This document shows, piece after piece, positions 39,224-46,966 of a stretch of 48,694 bases of DNA. Numbering within the stretch: the stretch's first letter is position 1; every line of letters begins with the position of its first letter. Position numbers and translations under genes: made by a program. Source of the DNA: Eubacteriales bacterium (GTDB lineage Bacteria; Bacillota_A; Clostridia; Christensenellales; Aristaeellaceae). The notes beneath the pieces were generated by a model. That model was not told where the DNA came from. It did not search any database and saw only the letters and a program-made list of their open reading frames with translations. Location of the stretch: NCBI GenBank assembly GCA_029974855.1, contig JARKQO010000089.1, positions 1 to 48,694 of the forward strand, given 5' to 3'.

Positions 39224-40189
39224 TTATGCCCACCACATGTCTCCGGGCTTCTCTGCTATCATTAAGTTTCGCAGGAAATGATAGGCCTTTTCCAAACCTT
39301 CCTTTTTGCTCATCAGAGCGTCCTCATGTTCGATGCTGATGACATCATCGTAGCCGATGATGGCCAGGGCGTTGATGATCTTCTTCCATACGCTTTCCGG
39401 CTGGCCGTAGCCCACGGTGCCGAATACCCAGGCCCGGTCCCGCAGTTGCCCGTAGTGCTTGGGGTCCAGCACGCCGTTCCTGGCCACGTTTTCCGCGAAG
39501 ATGCGGGTATCCTTGGCATGGAAGTGGAAGATGGCCTCGTTCAGCTGCAGGATGGCCTGATCCGCCTGGATGCCCTGCCAGAACAGGTGGCTGGGATCGA
39601 AGTTCGCACCGATGGCGGGTCCCACCGCCGCCCGCAGCTTCAGCAGGGATTCGGGGTTGTACACGCAGAAGCCGGGGTGCATCTCAAAGGCTAGCTTGGT
39701 GACGCCGTGGTCGGCGGCGAACGCGGCGGCCTTCCGCCAATAGGGGATCAGCACATCGTTCCACTGGTATTCCAGTACGGCGAGGTATTCCTCGGGCCAG
39801 GGACAGGTGACCCAGTTGGGGGTCTCGTCCCGTGGGCTGCCGCCGGGACATCCCGAAAAGACGATAACACCCTCCACGCCCAGCTTTTCCGCCAAGCGGA
39901 CGGTATTTTCAAAGCCCTCGTGATGGCGCCGGGCCATATTCTTGTCCGGGCTGACGGGATTGCCGCTGCAGTTGAGCATGCTCAACGTCATCCGGTGACG
40001 GTCCAGGGTGTCCCGGAACGTCTGCAGCGCGGCATCGTCATGCAGCAAAATGGCAGGATCGCAATGGGCGGGAGGAGCCAGCGCCCCCGCGTAAAGCTCC
40101 ACCGCCTCGAAACCCACCCCCTGCAGGTAATCCAGGGTGCTGTTCAGGTCCTGGTCCGCGAAGAGTGCCGTGAATGCGCCGAGTTTCAT
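39224..40189 (-). CDS. Sugar phosphate isomerase/epimerase (xylose-isomerase-like TIM barrel)
   Basis: 321 residues. MKLGAFTALFADQDLNSTLD opens an AP-endonuclease-2/xylose-isomerase-like barrel. Metal-ligand strands are visible: FEAVELYAG, LAFEMHPGFCVYNPE (Glu ligand, about 180), GANFDPSHLFWQG (Asp/His, about 208-215), IFHFHAKD (His, about 236) and VISIEHEDAL (Glu, about 296). Members epimerise or isomerise keto sugars, inositol derivatives or sugar acids. It probably shares a transcript with the 38327 and 40229 genes. Confidence 0.87.
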   Translation of the reverse strand: MKLGAFTALFADQDLNSTLDYLQGVGFEAVELYAGALAPPAHCDPAILLHDDAALQTFRDTLDRHRMTLSMLNCSGNPVSPDKNMARRHHEGFENTVRLAEKLGVEGVIVFSGCPGGSPRDETPNWVTCPWPEEYLAVLEYQWNDVLIPYWRKAAAFAADHGVTKLAFEMHPGFCVYNPESLLKLRAAVGPAIGANFDPSHLFWQGIQADQAILQLNEAIFHFHAKDTRIFAENVARNGVLDPKHYGQLRDRAWVFGTVGYGQPESVWKKIINALAIIGYDDVISIEHEDALMSKKEGLEKAYHFLRNLMIAEKPGDMWWA

Positions 40190-40228
40190 GGATGCATACC
40201 TCCTGCGTCTTGGATTTCGTATTTGTCC

Positions 40229-40948
40229 CTAGCGCCACCGCATCAGGGCCTCATTGAGAACCTCTTCCACCCGCTGACGTGGCCGGTGGCAGTATACCAG
40301 CCCGTGACCGGACAGCATCATATCCATATCCACCCGGGCGAAGCGGCGCAGGGACTCGATGTAGGTAGGCTTGTCGAAATCGATGGAGCCGTCCCAGCCG
40401 AAGAAACCGCCTAGCAGGGTTCCAATGATATCGCCGCTGAGCACGATATCCCGTCCCTGCCAGTGGAAGCGGTAGGCGGTGCAGCCCCGGCTGTGGCCCG
40501 GCAGGTGCATCACCTGGAAGCCAACGCCCAGAATCTCAGGCGTATCCCCATCCACCAGGCGGTGGGCCACCTGGCAGGGATGGAAATCCATGTGGTACAG
40601 GTAGCCGCAGCAGCGCTCGTCCCCGGCGGCCAAAGCATCGGCGGTCTCGGCGTGGGCGTAGAGCGCCACACCTTCCCGGGCCAGCAGATGCGCCGCCCCG
40701 GTGTGATCCATGTGGGGATGGGTGAGCAGGCAGGCCTTGATGTGGGCCGGGTCCAGGCCCCACAGGCGCAGGTTGTCGTAGATCTGCGGCAGGGTCTCTC
40801 CGTTGCCGCAATCCATCAACAGGATCCCCTGCTCGGTGTCCAGGGCGTAGGTATTGCAATCCCGATAATCAGGCGAGAGAAAGGGGCCGGGGACGGTGAG
40901 GCCGTTCAGGCTGCCGCCCACCTGGTACAATCCGGGAAGTATCTGCAT
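40229..40948 (-). CDS. Metallo-beta-lactamase-fold hydrolase
   Basis: 239 residues. The dizinc motif is complete: H77-P-H79-M-D81-H82 (LLTHPHMDHTG), H152 in LPGHSRGC, D173 in LSGDIIG, and a last His in MLSGHGLVYC. Such hydrolases act on thioesters, lactones, phosphoesters or similar bonds. A lactonase or esterase step in the sugar pathway would fit the dehydrogenase and isomerases around it, but this is inference. No signal peptide, so it is cytosolic. Confidence 0.87.
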   Translation of the reverse strand: MQILPGLYQVGGSLNGLTVPGPFLSPDYRDCNTYALDTEQGILLMDCGNGETLPQIYDNLRLWGLDPAHIKACLLTHPHMDHTGAAHLLAREGVALYAHAETADALAAGDERCCGYLYHMDFHPCQVAHRLVDGDTPEILGVGFQVMHLPGHSRGCTAYRFHWQGRDIVLSGDIIGTLLGGFFGWDGSIDFDKPTYIESLRRFARVDMDMMLSGHGLVYCHRPRQRVEEVLNEALMRWR

Positions 40949-40986
40949 GGCTCCTCCTGAATGGGTACGTCAAAGCATAACGCCCG

Positions 40987-41991
40987 TCATCGGTACAGCA
41001 GCTTGTCCATCAACAGCAGGTTGGCCTCCGGGGTGGCGGCGGGGATTTCACAGCCGGCCGCGATGCAGGTGGTGGCAACCGCCGCCGCGATGCAATGGGA
41101 GACCGCCCGGTCCACCGCGTTTTCGTCGCCCTGCAGCATGACGGCCACCGGGTCCATGTTGCCGTTGACGGCGGTGGACGAACCATCGAAAATTTGGACC
41201 GCCTTTTGGAAATCCACCATCCAGTCGATGTCCATGATGTCCGGGGCCACCTGGTCCCGGATGAGGGCCAGCAGCGGGCCGGTATTGCCGCAGATGTGCA
41301 GCTTCACTTTCGCGCCCAGGCCATGAATATAGGACACCAGCCGCTTGTCCCAGGGCATGGCGTATTCCTCGTAGAGGGCGGGGCCCACCAGCGAGGCCAC
41401 CGCGTTGCCCACGCCGATGAAATCCGCGCCGGCATCCACCTGGGCCTTGGCGAAGCGGCATTGCCCCTCGAGCAGAAGGGCCATGGCCTCTTCCAGGTAT
41501 TCCGCTTCGTCGGCCAGGTCCATCAGCAGTTCATTGACGCCCCGCAAATCCGCCAGCTCGGCCAGCACGCCCTCCACCCAGCCGATGACCGGGTACTGGT
41601 CGCCTGCCTTGGCGTGCAGCGATTCCACCGCCCGGATGCGGTCCAGGGTCCGGGGGCTGTCCACCGGGTCCACATTGCGCAGGATGGAGAGATTCACCGG
41701 ATCCTGCAGCAGGGGACTACGGCTGAAGGGCACGCCGTTGGGGGGAAACTCCACCGCCGCGCCATAGGCCGAGGCCTCCCGCATCGGGTCGGAAATGGCG
41801 CTGACCGCATCGATGCCATACCGCTCCACGCACAGCAGGTTGCCCTCCACCAGCTTCCGGTAATCCCGGGCGTATTCCGCGTAGTTTACCCCGGCCATCT
41901 TGGCAACCAGGGCCATGACGATGTTCAGGTTGGGGATTTTGTCCACCGGCTTGCCCTCCAGCCGTGCGTAGAGGCGTTCCTTGGATGTCAT
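40987..41991 (-). CDS. URO-D superfamily protein 3 (cobamide methyltransferase-like)
   Basis: 334 residues from ATG 41991; AGGGGG lies 11 bases upstream, and GTG 41994 is an alternative. It starts TSKERLYARLEGKPVDKIPN. Of the three copies it looks most like MtaA/MtbA: VKLHICGNTGPLL gives His-x-Cys, and AAGCEIPAATPEANL near the C-terminus gives the third Cys zinc ligand in the MtaA arrangement. Those enzymes move a methyl group between a corrinoid protein and a thiol. No corrinoid protein is seen in this window, so the partner is unknown; a link to O-methylated sugars is a guess. Confidence 0.82.
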   Translation of the reverse strand: MTSKERLYARLEGKPVDKIPNLNIVMALVAKMAGVNYAEYARDYRKLVEGNLLCVERYGIDAVSAISDPMREASAYGAAVEFPPNGVPFSRSPLLQDPVNLSILRNVDPVDSPRTLDRIRAVESLHAKAGDQYPVIGWVEGVLAELADLRGVNELLMDLADEAEYLEEAMALLLEGQCRFAKAQVDAGADFIGVGNAVASLVGPALYEEYAMPWDKRLVSYIHGLGAKVKLHICGNTGPLLALIRDQVAPDIMDIDWMVDFQKAVQIFDGSSTAVNGNMDPVAVMLQGDENAVDRAVSHCIAAAVATTCIAAGCEIPAATPEANLLLMDKLLYR

Positions 41992-42011
41992 CACGATGCA
42001 TTCCCCCTGTA

Positions 42012-43199
42012 CTATTCTATGGTCTTCAAAAATACCTGCTCGATGAACATGGCCGCCGCGCCCTGGGCCGCCGCGATGCCGTGGCGCTCCGCGACGCGGA
42101 AATCCAGCGGTCCGCCACGCCACAGGTTGGCCTGGGCGGCCTGTTCCACCCCGGCCACGTAGGCCGGATACCCGGCCAGCCGGCCGCAGAGCACCACGCA
42201 GTCGGGATCCAGGATGTTGGCCACATTGGCGATGGCCATGCCGGTGTAGGCCATGGCCTGCCCCAGCACCGTCCCGCAGCAGGCGTCCCCGGCCTGGGCG
42301 GCGCGCATCACCATCTCGATGTCCGGCGGCATCTCACCGCAGATTTCTTGGAGGATTCCGCATTGCCCCAGCCGGAGGCCCTCAACGCAGCGTTCCACAA
42401 TGGAGCGGGTGGTGCCGTAGGTCTCCAGGCAGCCGTGATTGCCGCACTGGCAGCGGGGGCCGTTGATGTGCACCACCATGTGGCCGATTTCCCCGGTGGC
42501 CCCGCTGCGCCCGTAGAGGGCCTCGCCCCCGTGCACCACCGCCATGCCGATGCCCTCGCACAGGCGCACCAGCAGGAAGTGATCGGTATCCTGCACCACG
42601 CCGTACAGGTGCTGGGCCATGGCGATGCAGTTGGTATCGTGATCCACGATGGCGTCCACGCCAAAAGCGGCGCGGATTTCGCCGCAGATATCATAGCCAT
42701 CGAAATCGGTCAGGTGCTGGATGCGTATCGAATGGCCGCTCTCCCGGTTCACATGGCCGGGGAAGGAGATGCCGATGCCCCGCAGCTCGCTGGGGTCGGC
42801 CATGTCGGTGAGCAGGCGGCGGATGGTACGCAGGCATTGAGGCATCAGCGCCTGGCGGCTGTTGTCCTCCATGGGCTCCGCCACAGAGGCCAGGATGTGG
42901 CCCGAAAGGTCCAGCAGCACCCCTGTGACGCCCTGCAGGTTGATATCCACCCCGATGATGAGGTTTTTACCGGGGTTGATGGTGAAGCCCTTGGGCGTGC
43001 GGCCCGGCTGCTGAGCGCTTTCGCCGGATTGCTGGCGCAACACACCCCGCTCCAGCAGCAGCGCGGTGAGGCCGGAAATACTGCCCCAGCTGAGATCGGT
43101 GCGCCGCTGCAGCTCCTTTTTTGTGATCGGACCATGGGCGCGCACCGCATTGAACACACTGAGCAGATTGGCGCTACGCATCAGTTCGTGGTTTGCCAT
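42012..43199 (-). CDS. ROK-family transcriptional regulator 2
   Basis: 395 residues. N-terminal winged helix (about 8-60: LLSVFNAVRAHGPITKKELQ, then TDLSWGSISGLTALL), then a ROK domain with GVDINLQGVTGVLLDL, DHDTNCIAMAQ, GEIGHMVV and the zinc site CQCGNHGC (about 257). The glycine loop of kinases is altered, so a sensor role is likely. It is the first gene of the leftward operon (to 38327) and stands divergent to the HAD-kinase operon across 264 bases holding two different inverted repeats. Confidence 0.9.
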   Translation of the reverse strand: MANHELMRSANLLSVFNAVRAHGPITKKELQRRTDLSWGSISGLTALLLERGVLRQQSGESAQQPGRTPKGFTINPGKNLIIGVDINLQGVTGVLLDLSGHILASVAEPMEDNSRQALMPQCLRTIRRLLTDMADPSELRGIGISFPGHVNRESGHSIRIQHLTDFDGYDICGEIRAAFGVDAIVDHDTNCIAMAQHLYGVVQDTDHFLLVRLCEGIGMAVVHGGEALYGRSGATGEIGHMVVHINGPRCQCGNHGCLETYGTTRSIVERCVEGLRLGQCGILQEICGEMPPDIEMVMRAAQAGDACCGTVLGQAMAYTGMAIANVANILDPDCVVLCGRLAGYPAYVAGVEQAAQANLWRGGPLDFRVAERHGIAAAQGAAAMFIEQVFLKTIE

Positions 43200-43226
43200 G
43201 TGCTCCCTTCTCTGTATGCCGACAAG

Positions 43227-43243
43227 GTATCAGAATTTGATAC
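43227..43243. promoter_or_regulatory. Operator-like dyad upstream of ROK regulator 2
   Basis: GTATCA-GAATT-TGATAC, 6-bp perfect arms, 28 bases before the ROK start codon. It may be an autoregulatory site. Confidence 0.5.
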
Positions 43244-43374
43244 ATTGGGCCGGTATTCTCAAAAATAACCAAAAAATCCAAAAGTTCTTGGTCATTGTAC
43301 CATAGCGGAACCGGAAAAGCAACGAGAAACGATGGCGGAAGCACACAGGTTACACGGAGAAGCGGCGTAAAAAA

Positions 43375-43412
43375 GATAGATATTGACGTAATCTATCAAG
43401 ATGTGATATTAT
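43375..43412 (+). promoter_or_regulatory. Promoter and operator of the HAD-kinase operon
   Basis: TTGACG (43383-43388), 18-bp spacer, TATTAT (43407-43412). The dyad GATAGAT-N9-ATCTATC (43375-43397) surrounds the -35 box, so the bound protein would block polymerase. ROK regulator 2 is the nearest candidate. Confidence 0.65.
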
Positions 43413-43463
43413 GTATATAGCTATGGTCGTTTTCTGAACGTGAGCGTAAGATGGGGGAAAAAG

Positions 43464-44315
43464 ATGTCCAAGCAGCTACAAACACCGGCCCACGATGATC
43501 CATGGTGCATGGAAATTTTGCGCACGCCGCCCAGTCCCGCGCCCTTCCGGTTCGCGCTGTTTGATTTTGACGGTACGCTGAGCCTGATTCGGGAAGGCTG
43601 GCAGCAGATGATGATCCCTTACTTTATTGAGGTGCTGCGGGATACGCCCCAGGCCGAGGACCCCGCCGCCATCGAAGGGATTGTCCTGGACTTTGTGGAC
43701 CGGCTCACCGGCAAGCAGACCATTTTCCAGTGCATGCGGCTGGATGAGGAAGTCCGGCAACGCGGCGGCGCGGCCCGGGACCCGGGGGTGTACAAGGCCG
43801 AATACCTTCGCCGATTGGAGGCGCACACCAAAGCGCGCATCGCGGCGCTACAGGGGGGCGCGGACCCGCAGGAATACCTGGTGCCGGGCAGCAGGCAATT
43901 GCTGACCTTGCTGCAGCGGCAGGGCCTGCAGCTGCATCTGGCCAGCGGCACCGACGAGGCGGACGTCATCCGTGAGGCCAAGCTGCTGGGCCTGGATCAG
44001 TGGTTTGGGGGCCGCATCCATGGCGCGCGGGACAATATGACCGATTGCTCCAAGGAGCTGGTGATTCGCGACATCATCCGGGAAAACCACCTTACCGGAG
44101 CGGAGCTGCTCTCCTTCGGCGACGGCTTTGTGGAAATCGAGCTGGTGGCCGGCATTGGCGGGTACGCCGTAGGCGTGGCCACCGACGAGCAGCGCAGAAC
44201 CGGCATCGACCTGCACAAACGAAACCGTCTGATCGAGGCCGGGGCTGATATGATCATCCCGGATTTTACCGGGGCCGTGGCTTTGGTCCATGCGCTGATG
44301 AACGGAGGGAAATAA
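43464..44315 (+). CDS. HAD-family phosphatase/phosphoglucomutase-like hydrolase
   Basis: 283 residues from ATG 43464 (GGGGG upstream). Motif I FALFDFDGTLSL (D34, D36), motif II LHLASGTDEAD (about 165), a lysine, and motif IV LLSFGDGFVEIE (about 217). The inserted cap between motifs I and II is helical, as in subfamily I. It should remove or move a phosphate on a small sugar-phosphate. In the operon it precedes a deoxyhypusine-synthase-like gene by 1 base and a sugar kinase. Confidence 0.87.
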   Translation: MSKQLQTPAHDDPWCMEILRTPPSPAPFRFALFDFDGTLSLIREGWQQMMIPYFIEVLRDTPQAEDPAAIEGIVLDFVDRLTGKQTIFQCMRLDEEVRQRGGAARDPGVYKAEYLRRLEAHTKARIAALQGGADPQEYLVPGSRQLLTLLQRQGLQLHLASGTDEADVIREAKLLGLDQWFGGRIHGARDNMTDCSKELVIRDIIRENHLTGAELLSFGDGFVEIELVAGIGGYAVGVATDEQRRTGIDLHKRNRLIEAGADMIIPDFTGAVALVHALMNGGK

Positions 44316-44316
44316 C

Positions 44317-45282
44317 ATGCCATTTCCGCAATTTGACCGGTCGGCCCTGTCCATCCTGCCCATCGCCGAGCGGGTCAGCGATGTGGATATCAGCATCATG
44401 CTGGGGCTGAATGACCCTTTGCCCGCCTTCCACCATCCGGCGCTGCCGGCGCTGGCGGAGGATTTGCTGGCCGCGAGGCAAAGGGGCGCGGCCTCCATGC
44501 TGATGTATGGCGCCCACGTGATCCGCACCGGCTGCGGTCCCCACATGATTGCCCTGATGCGGGCCGGGCTGGTGACCCAGTTTGCCACCAACGGCGCGGG
44601 GGCCATCCACGATTACGAGCTGTCCCGCTGCGGCTATACCTGCGAGAGCGTGGCCAGGTATATCAGCGAGGGCCAGTTCGGCCTGTGGCGGGAGAGCGGC
44701 GAGATGAACGACATCATCGCCCGGGGCGCGCGGGAGGGGCTGGGCCTGGGCGAGGCGGTGGGGCGGTATATCTGGGAGGAAAATTTGCCCCACCGGGAGA
44801 GCAGCGTGTTGGGCATGGCCTATCATCTGGGCATCCCGGCCACGGTGCACGTGGGCATCGGCAACGATATCATCCACGAGCACCCCAACTGCGACGGCGC
44901 GGCGTTGGGACAGGCCACCTACACCGATTTCCTGATCTATACCCAGACCGTGACCCGGCTGGAGGGCGGCGTCTTCCTGAATTTCGGCTCGGCGGTGACC
45001 GGACCGGAGGTGTACCTGAAGGCGTTGGCCATGGCCCGCAATGTGGCGAAGCAACGGGGGGAGTCCATCGCCCACTTCACCACCGCGGTGCTGGATATGC
45101 AGCCACTGGGCGACGGGCCCATTGAGGAAGCGCCGCCCAAGGACAATCCCCGGTACTATTTCCGTCCCTGGAAGACCATCCTGGCCCGCACCGTGGCGGA
45201 CGGCGGCAAGAGCTATTACGTGCAGGGGGAACACCGCCAGACCTTGCCCACCCTGGCCCGGCTGGCGCTGGCCAAAGCGTAG
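44317..45282 (+). CDS. Deoxyhypusine-synthase-like protein
   Basis: 321 residues; GGAGGG overlaps the preceding stop. The core (MYGAHVIRTGCGPHMIALMR, then QFATNGAGAIHDYEL, LGMAYHLGIPATVHVGIGNDIIHEHP) matches the NAD-binding Rossmann fold of the deoxyhypusine-synthase superfamily. The eukaryotic-type active lysine is not evident. Bacterial members of this kind sit beside heptose- or sugar-kinase genes in some genomes and have no assigned reaction as far as I know. Between a HAD phosphatase and a PfkB kinase, an NAD-dependent step on a sugar-phosphate is a reasonable guess. Confidence 0.65.
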   Translation: MPFPQFDRSALSILPIAERVSDVDISIMLGLNDPLPAFHHPALPALAEDLLAARQRGAASMLMYGAHVIRTGCGPHMIALMRAGLVTQFATNGAGAIHDYELSRCGYTCESVARYISEGQFGLWRESGEMNDIIARGAREGLGLGEAVGRYIWEENLPHRESSVLGMAYHLGIPATVHVGIGNDIIHEHPNCDGAALGQATYTDFLIYTQTVTRLEGGVFLNFGSAVTGPEVYLKALAMARNVAKQRGESIAHFTTAVLDMQPLGDGPIEEAPPKDNPRYYFRPWKTILARTVADGGKSYYVQGEHRQTLPTLARLALAKA

Positions 45283-45291
45283 GAGGGCAAC

Positions 45292-46317
45292 ATGAAAAAA
45301 CGCGTGAAAGATATTCTTTTCCGGCTGGCGGATGTGCCCAGCAGGCGCATCACGGTGTTCGGCGATTTTTGCCTGGACAAGTACCTGTACATCGACCCGG
45401 ACAAGGATGAGCCCTCGGTGGAGACCGGCCTGACCGCCTATCAGGTGGTGGGCGGCAAATTGCTGCCCGGCGCGGCGGGCACCGTCACTAGCAATCTGCG
45501 GGCGCTGGGGGCGCAGGTGCGCTGCGTAGGCCTGCTGGGGGAAGACGGTGAGGGATATGATCTGCTGCGGGCGCTGGAGCGCATCGGCGCGGAAACGGAC
45601 CTGATGGTGCGGACGCCGGAACGGCCCACCAATACCTACCTGAAACCCATGCGCAGGCAGCCGGACGGCTCCTGGCAGGAATTGAACCGGTTGGATACCC
45701 GCAGCTTCACGTCGCTGCCCGCCGCCCTGGAGGCGCGGCTGATAGAGAACCTGACCCGCGCGGTGGCCGATACCATGGGGGTGGTCATCGTGGACCAGTA
45801 CGTGGAGCGCAACTTCGCGGCGGTGACCGATGGGCTGCGCCTGGCGCTGGCGGACCTGGCCCGCAGGCACCCGGACAAGTTCTTCTACGCGGATTCCCGC
45901 AGGTTTGTGGCGGAATTCCGGGATATCATCGTCAAGTGCAACGAGATTGAGCTGCTGAACGCCATGGAGCCGGGCGCGGACACCGAGGATATGGAGGCCA
46001 TCCTGCGGAACGGCAAGGCGTTGCAGAGGCTGGGCGGCAAGGCCGCGGTGGTCACCCTGGGGGCCAGGGGGGCCTGCGTCTTCGAGGCGGAGGCGGTTAC
46101 GCCGCTGCCTGCCTTCGCGGTGGAGGGCCCGCTGGATATTGTGGGCGCGGGGGACTCCACCAGCGCGGGCACCATTTTGGGGCTCACCCTGGGGCTGCCT
46201 TTGCCCACCGCCGCGCTGCTGGGCAGCTGCGTTTCCTCCATCACCATCCAACAGCTGGGGGTCACCGGCACCACCTCGGTATCCCAGGTGGAGGAACGGC
46301 TGAAAACATTGCTGTAG
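45292..46317 (+). CDS. PfkB-family sugar kinase (HldE/RfaE N-domain-like)
   Basis: 341 residues. It starts RITVFGDFCLDKYLYIDP, and QVVGGKLLPGAAGTVTSNLRALGA carries the GG...GAA sugar-binding pattern. The C-terminal DIVGAGDSTSAGTILG holds the catalytic Asp and anion hole of the ribokinase family. The N-terminal signature is closest to the kinase half of HldE, which phosphorylates heptose-7-phosphate at C1; the adenylyltransferase half is absent. The GmhA-like isomerase gene ends 53 bases away, convergent. A heptose- or ketose-phosphate substrate is therefore plausible. Confidence 0.85.
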   Translation: MKKRVKDILFRLADVPSRRITVFGDFCLDKYLYIDPDKDEPSVETGLTAYQVVGGKLLPGAAGTVTSNLRALGAQVRCVGLLGEDGEGYDLLRALERIGAETDLMVRTPERPTNTYLKPMRRQPDGSWQELNRLDTRSFTSLPAALEARLIENLTRAVADTMGVVIVDQYVERNFAAVTDGLRLALADLARRHPDKFFYADSRRFVAEFRDIIVKCNEIELLNAMEPGADTEDMEAILRNGKALQRLGGKAAVVTLGARGACVFEAEAVTPLPAFAVEGPLDIVGAGDSTSAGTILGLTLGLPLPTAALLGSCVSSITIQQLGVTGTTSVSQVEERLKTLL

Positions 46318-46325
46318 AAGGGCAT

Positions 46326-46363
46326 CGTAAAAGAGCTGTCATAGAGTTGACAGCCCTTTTACG
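46326..46363. terminator. Bidirectional terminator
   Basis: CGTAAAAGAGCTGTCA pairs with TGACAGCCCTTTTACG (16 positions, one A-C mismatch, 6-base loop). The A- and T-rich bases flanking the GCTGTCA core supply a short T run on both strands between the convergent genes. Confidence 0.8.
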
Positions 46364-46370
46364 TATGCGC

Positions 46371-46946
46371 TTACTGCGCCAGCAGCTCCTGATGCTCCTT
46401 GAAATAGCAGACGATCATGTGCAGCAGAATCAACTGGACGTCCTCTATCTGCTCATAGGAGGACAGTGGCGCCACCAGGCAGGCATCGGCGAAATCCTTG
46501 ATCTTGCCGCCCTGGAAGCCGGCCAGCGCGATGATGGGCGCATCCATGCCCCGGGCGTATTCGCAGGCCCGCACGATGTTGGGGGAGTTGCCGCTGGCGC
46601 TGACCACGATGAGCACGTCGCCGGGCCGCATCAGGTTCCCCAGTTGAAAGGCGAAGATCTCTTCAAAGGCGATGTCGTTGCCCAAAGCGGTGATCTTCTC
46701 CACGTTATCGCACACCGATAGGATGCGGAATCGGCGCTTTCCTTTGCCCTGCACGGCATTCTTGCCGAAATCGCAGACAAAGTGGTTGGCGGTGCCGGCA
46801 CTGCCGCCGTTGCCGGCGATAAAGACCTGCTGATCCTGGCGATAAGCCTGGGTGAGAATATCGATGATCTTCTGGAACTGGGCGGGGTCCAGCCCATGGA
46901 TCACTTCGTTGAGGGTATCGGCGTATGACAGCATAAAGTCCTTCAA
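46371..46946 (-). CDS. SIS-domain isomerase, GmhA-like
   Basis: 191 residues from TTG 46946, picked because GGAGG is 8 bases upstream; ATG 46961 or 46970 would add 5 or 8 residues. GmhA turns sedoheptulose-7-phosphate into heptose-7-phosphate. The family is clear: FIAGNGGSAGTANHF, SVCDNVEKITALGNDIAFEE, PGDVLIVVSASGNSPNIVRA. The four metal ligands of GmhA (H, E, Q, H) read H55, D59, E168, H176, so the site is kept in kind but altered. The length equals that of GmhA. It likely acts on a related ketose-phosphate. Confidence 0.82.
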   Translation of the reverse strand: MKDFMLSYADTLNEVIHGLDPAQFQKIIDILTQAYRQDQQVFIAGNGGSAGTANHFVCDFGKNAVQGKGKRRFRILSVCDNVEKITALGNDIAFEEIFAFQLGNLMRPGDVLIVVSASGNSPNIVRACEYARGMDAPIIALAGFQGGKIKDFADACLVAPLSSYEQIEDVQLILLHMIVCYFKEHQELLAQ

Positions 46947-46966
46947 GTATGTTTCCTCCATTCGTA

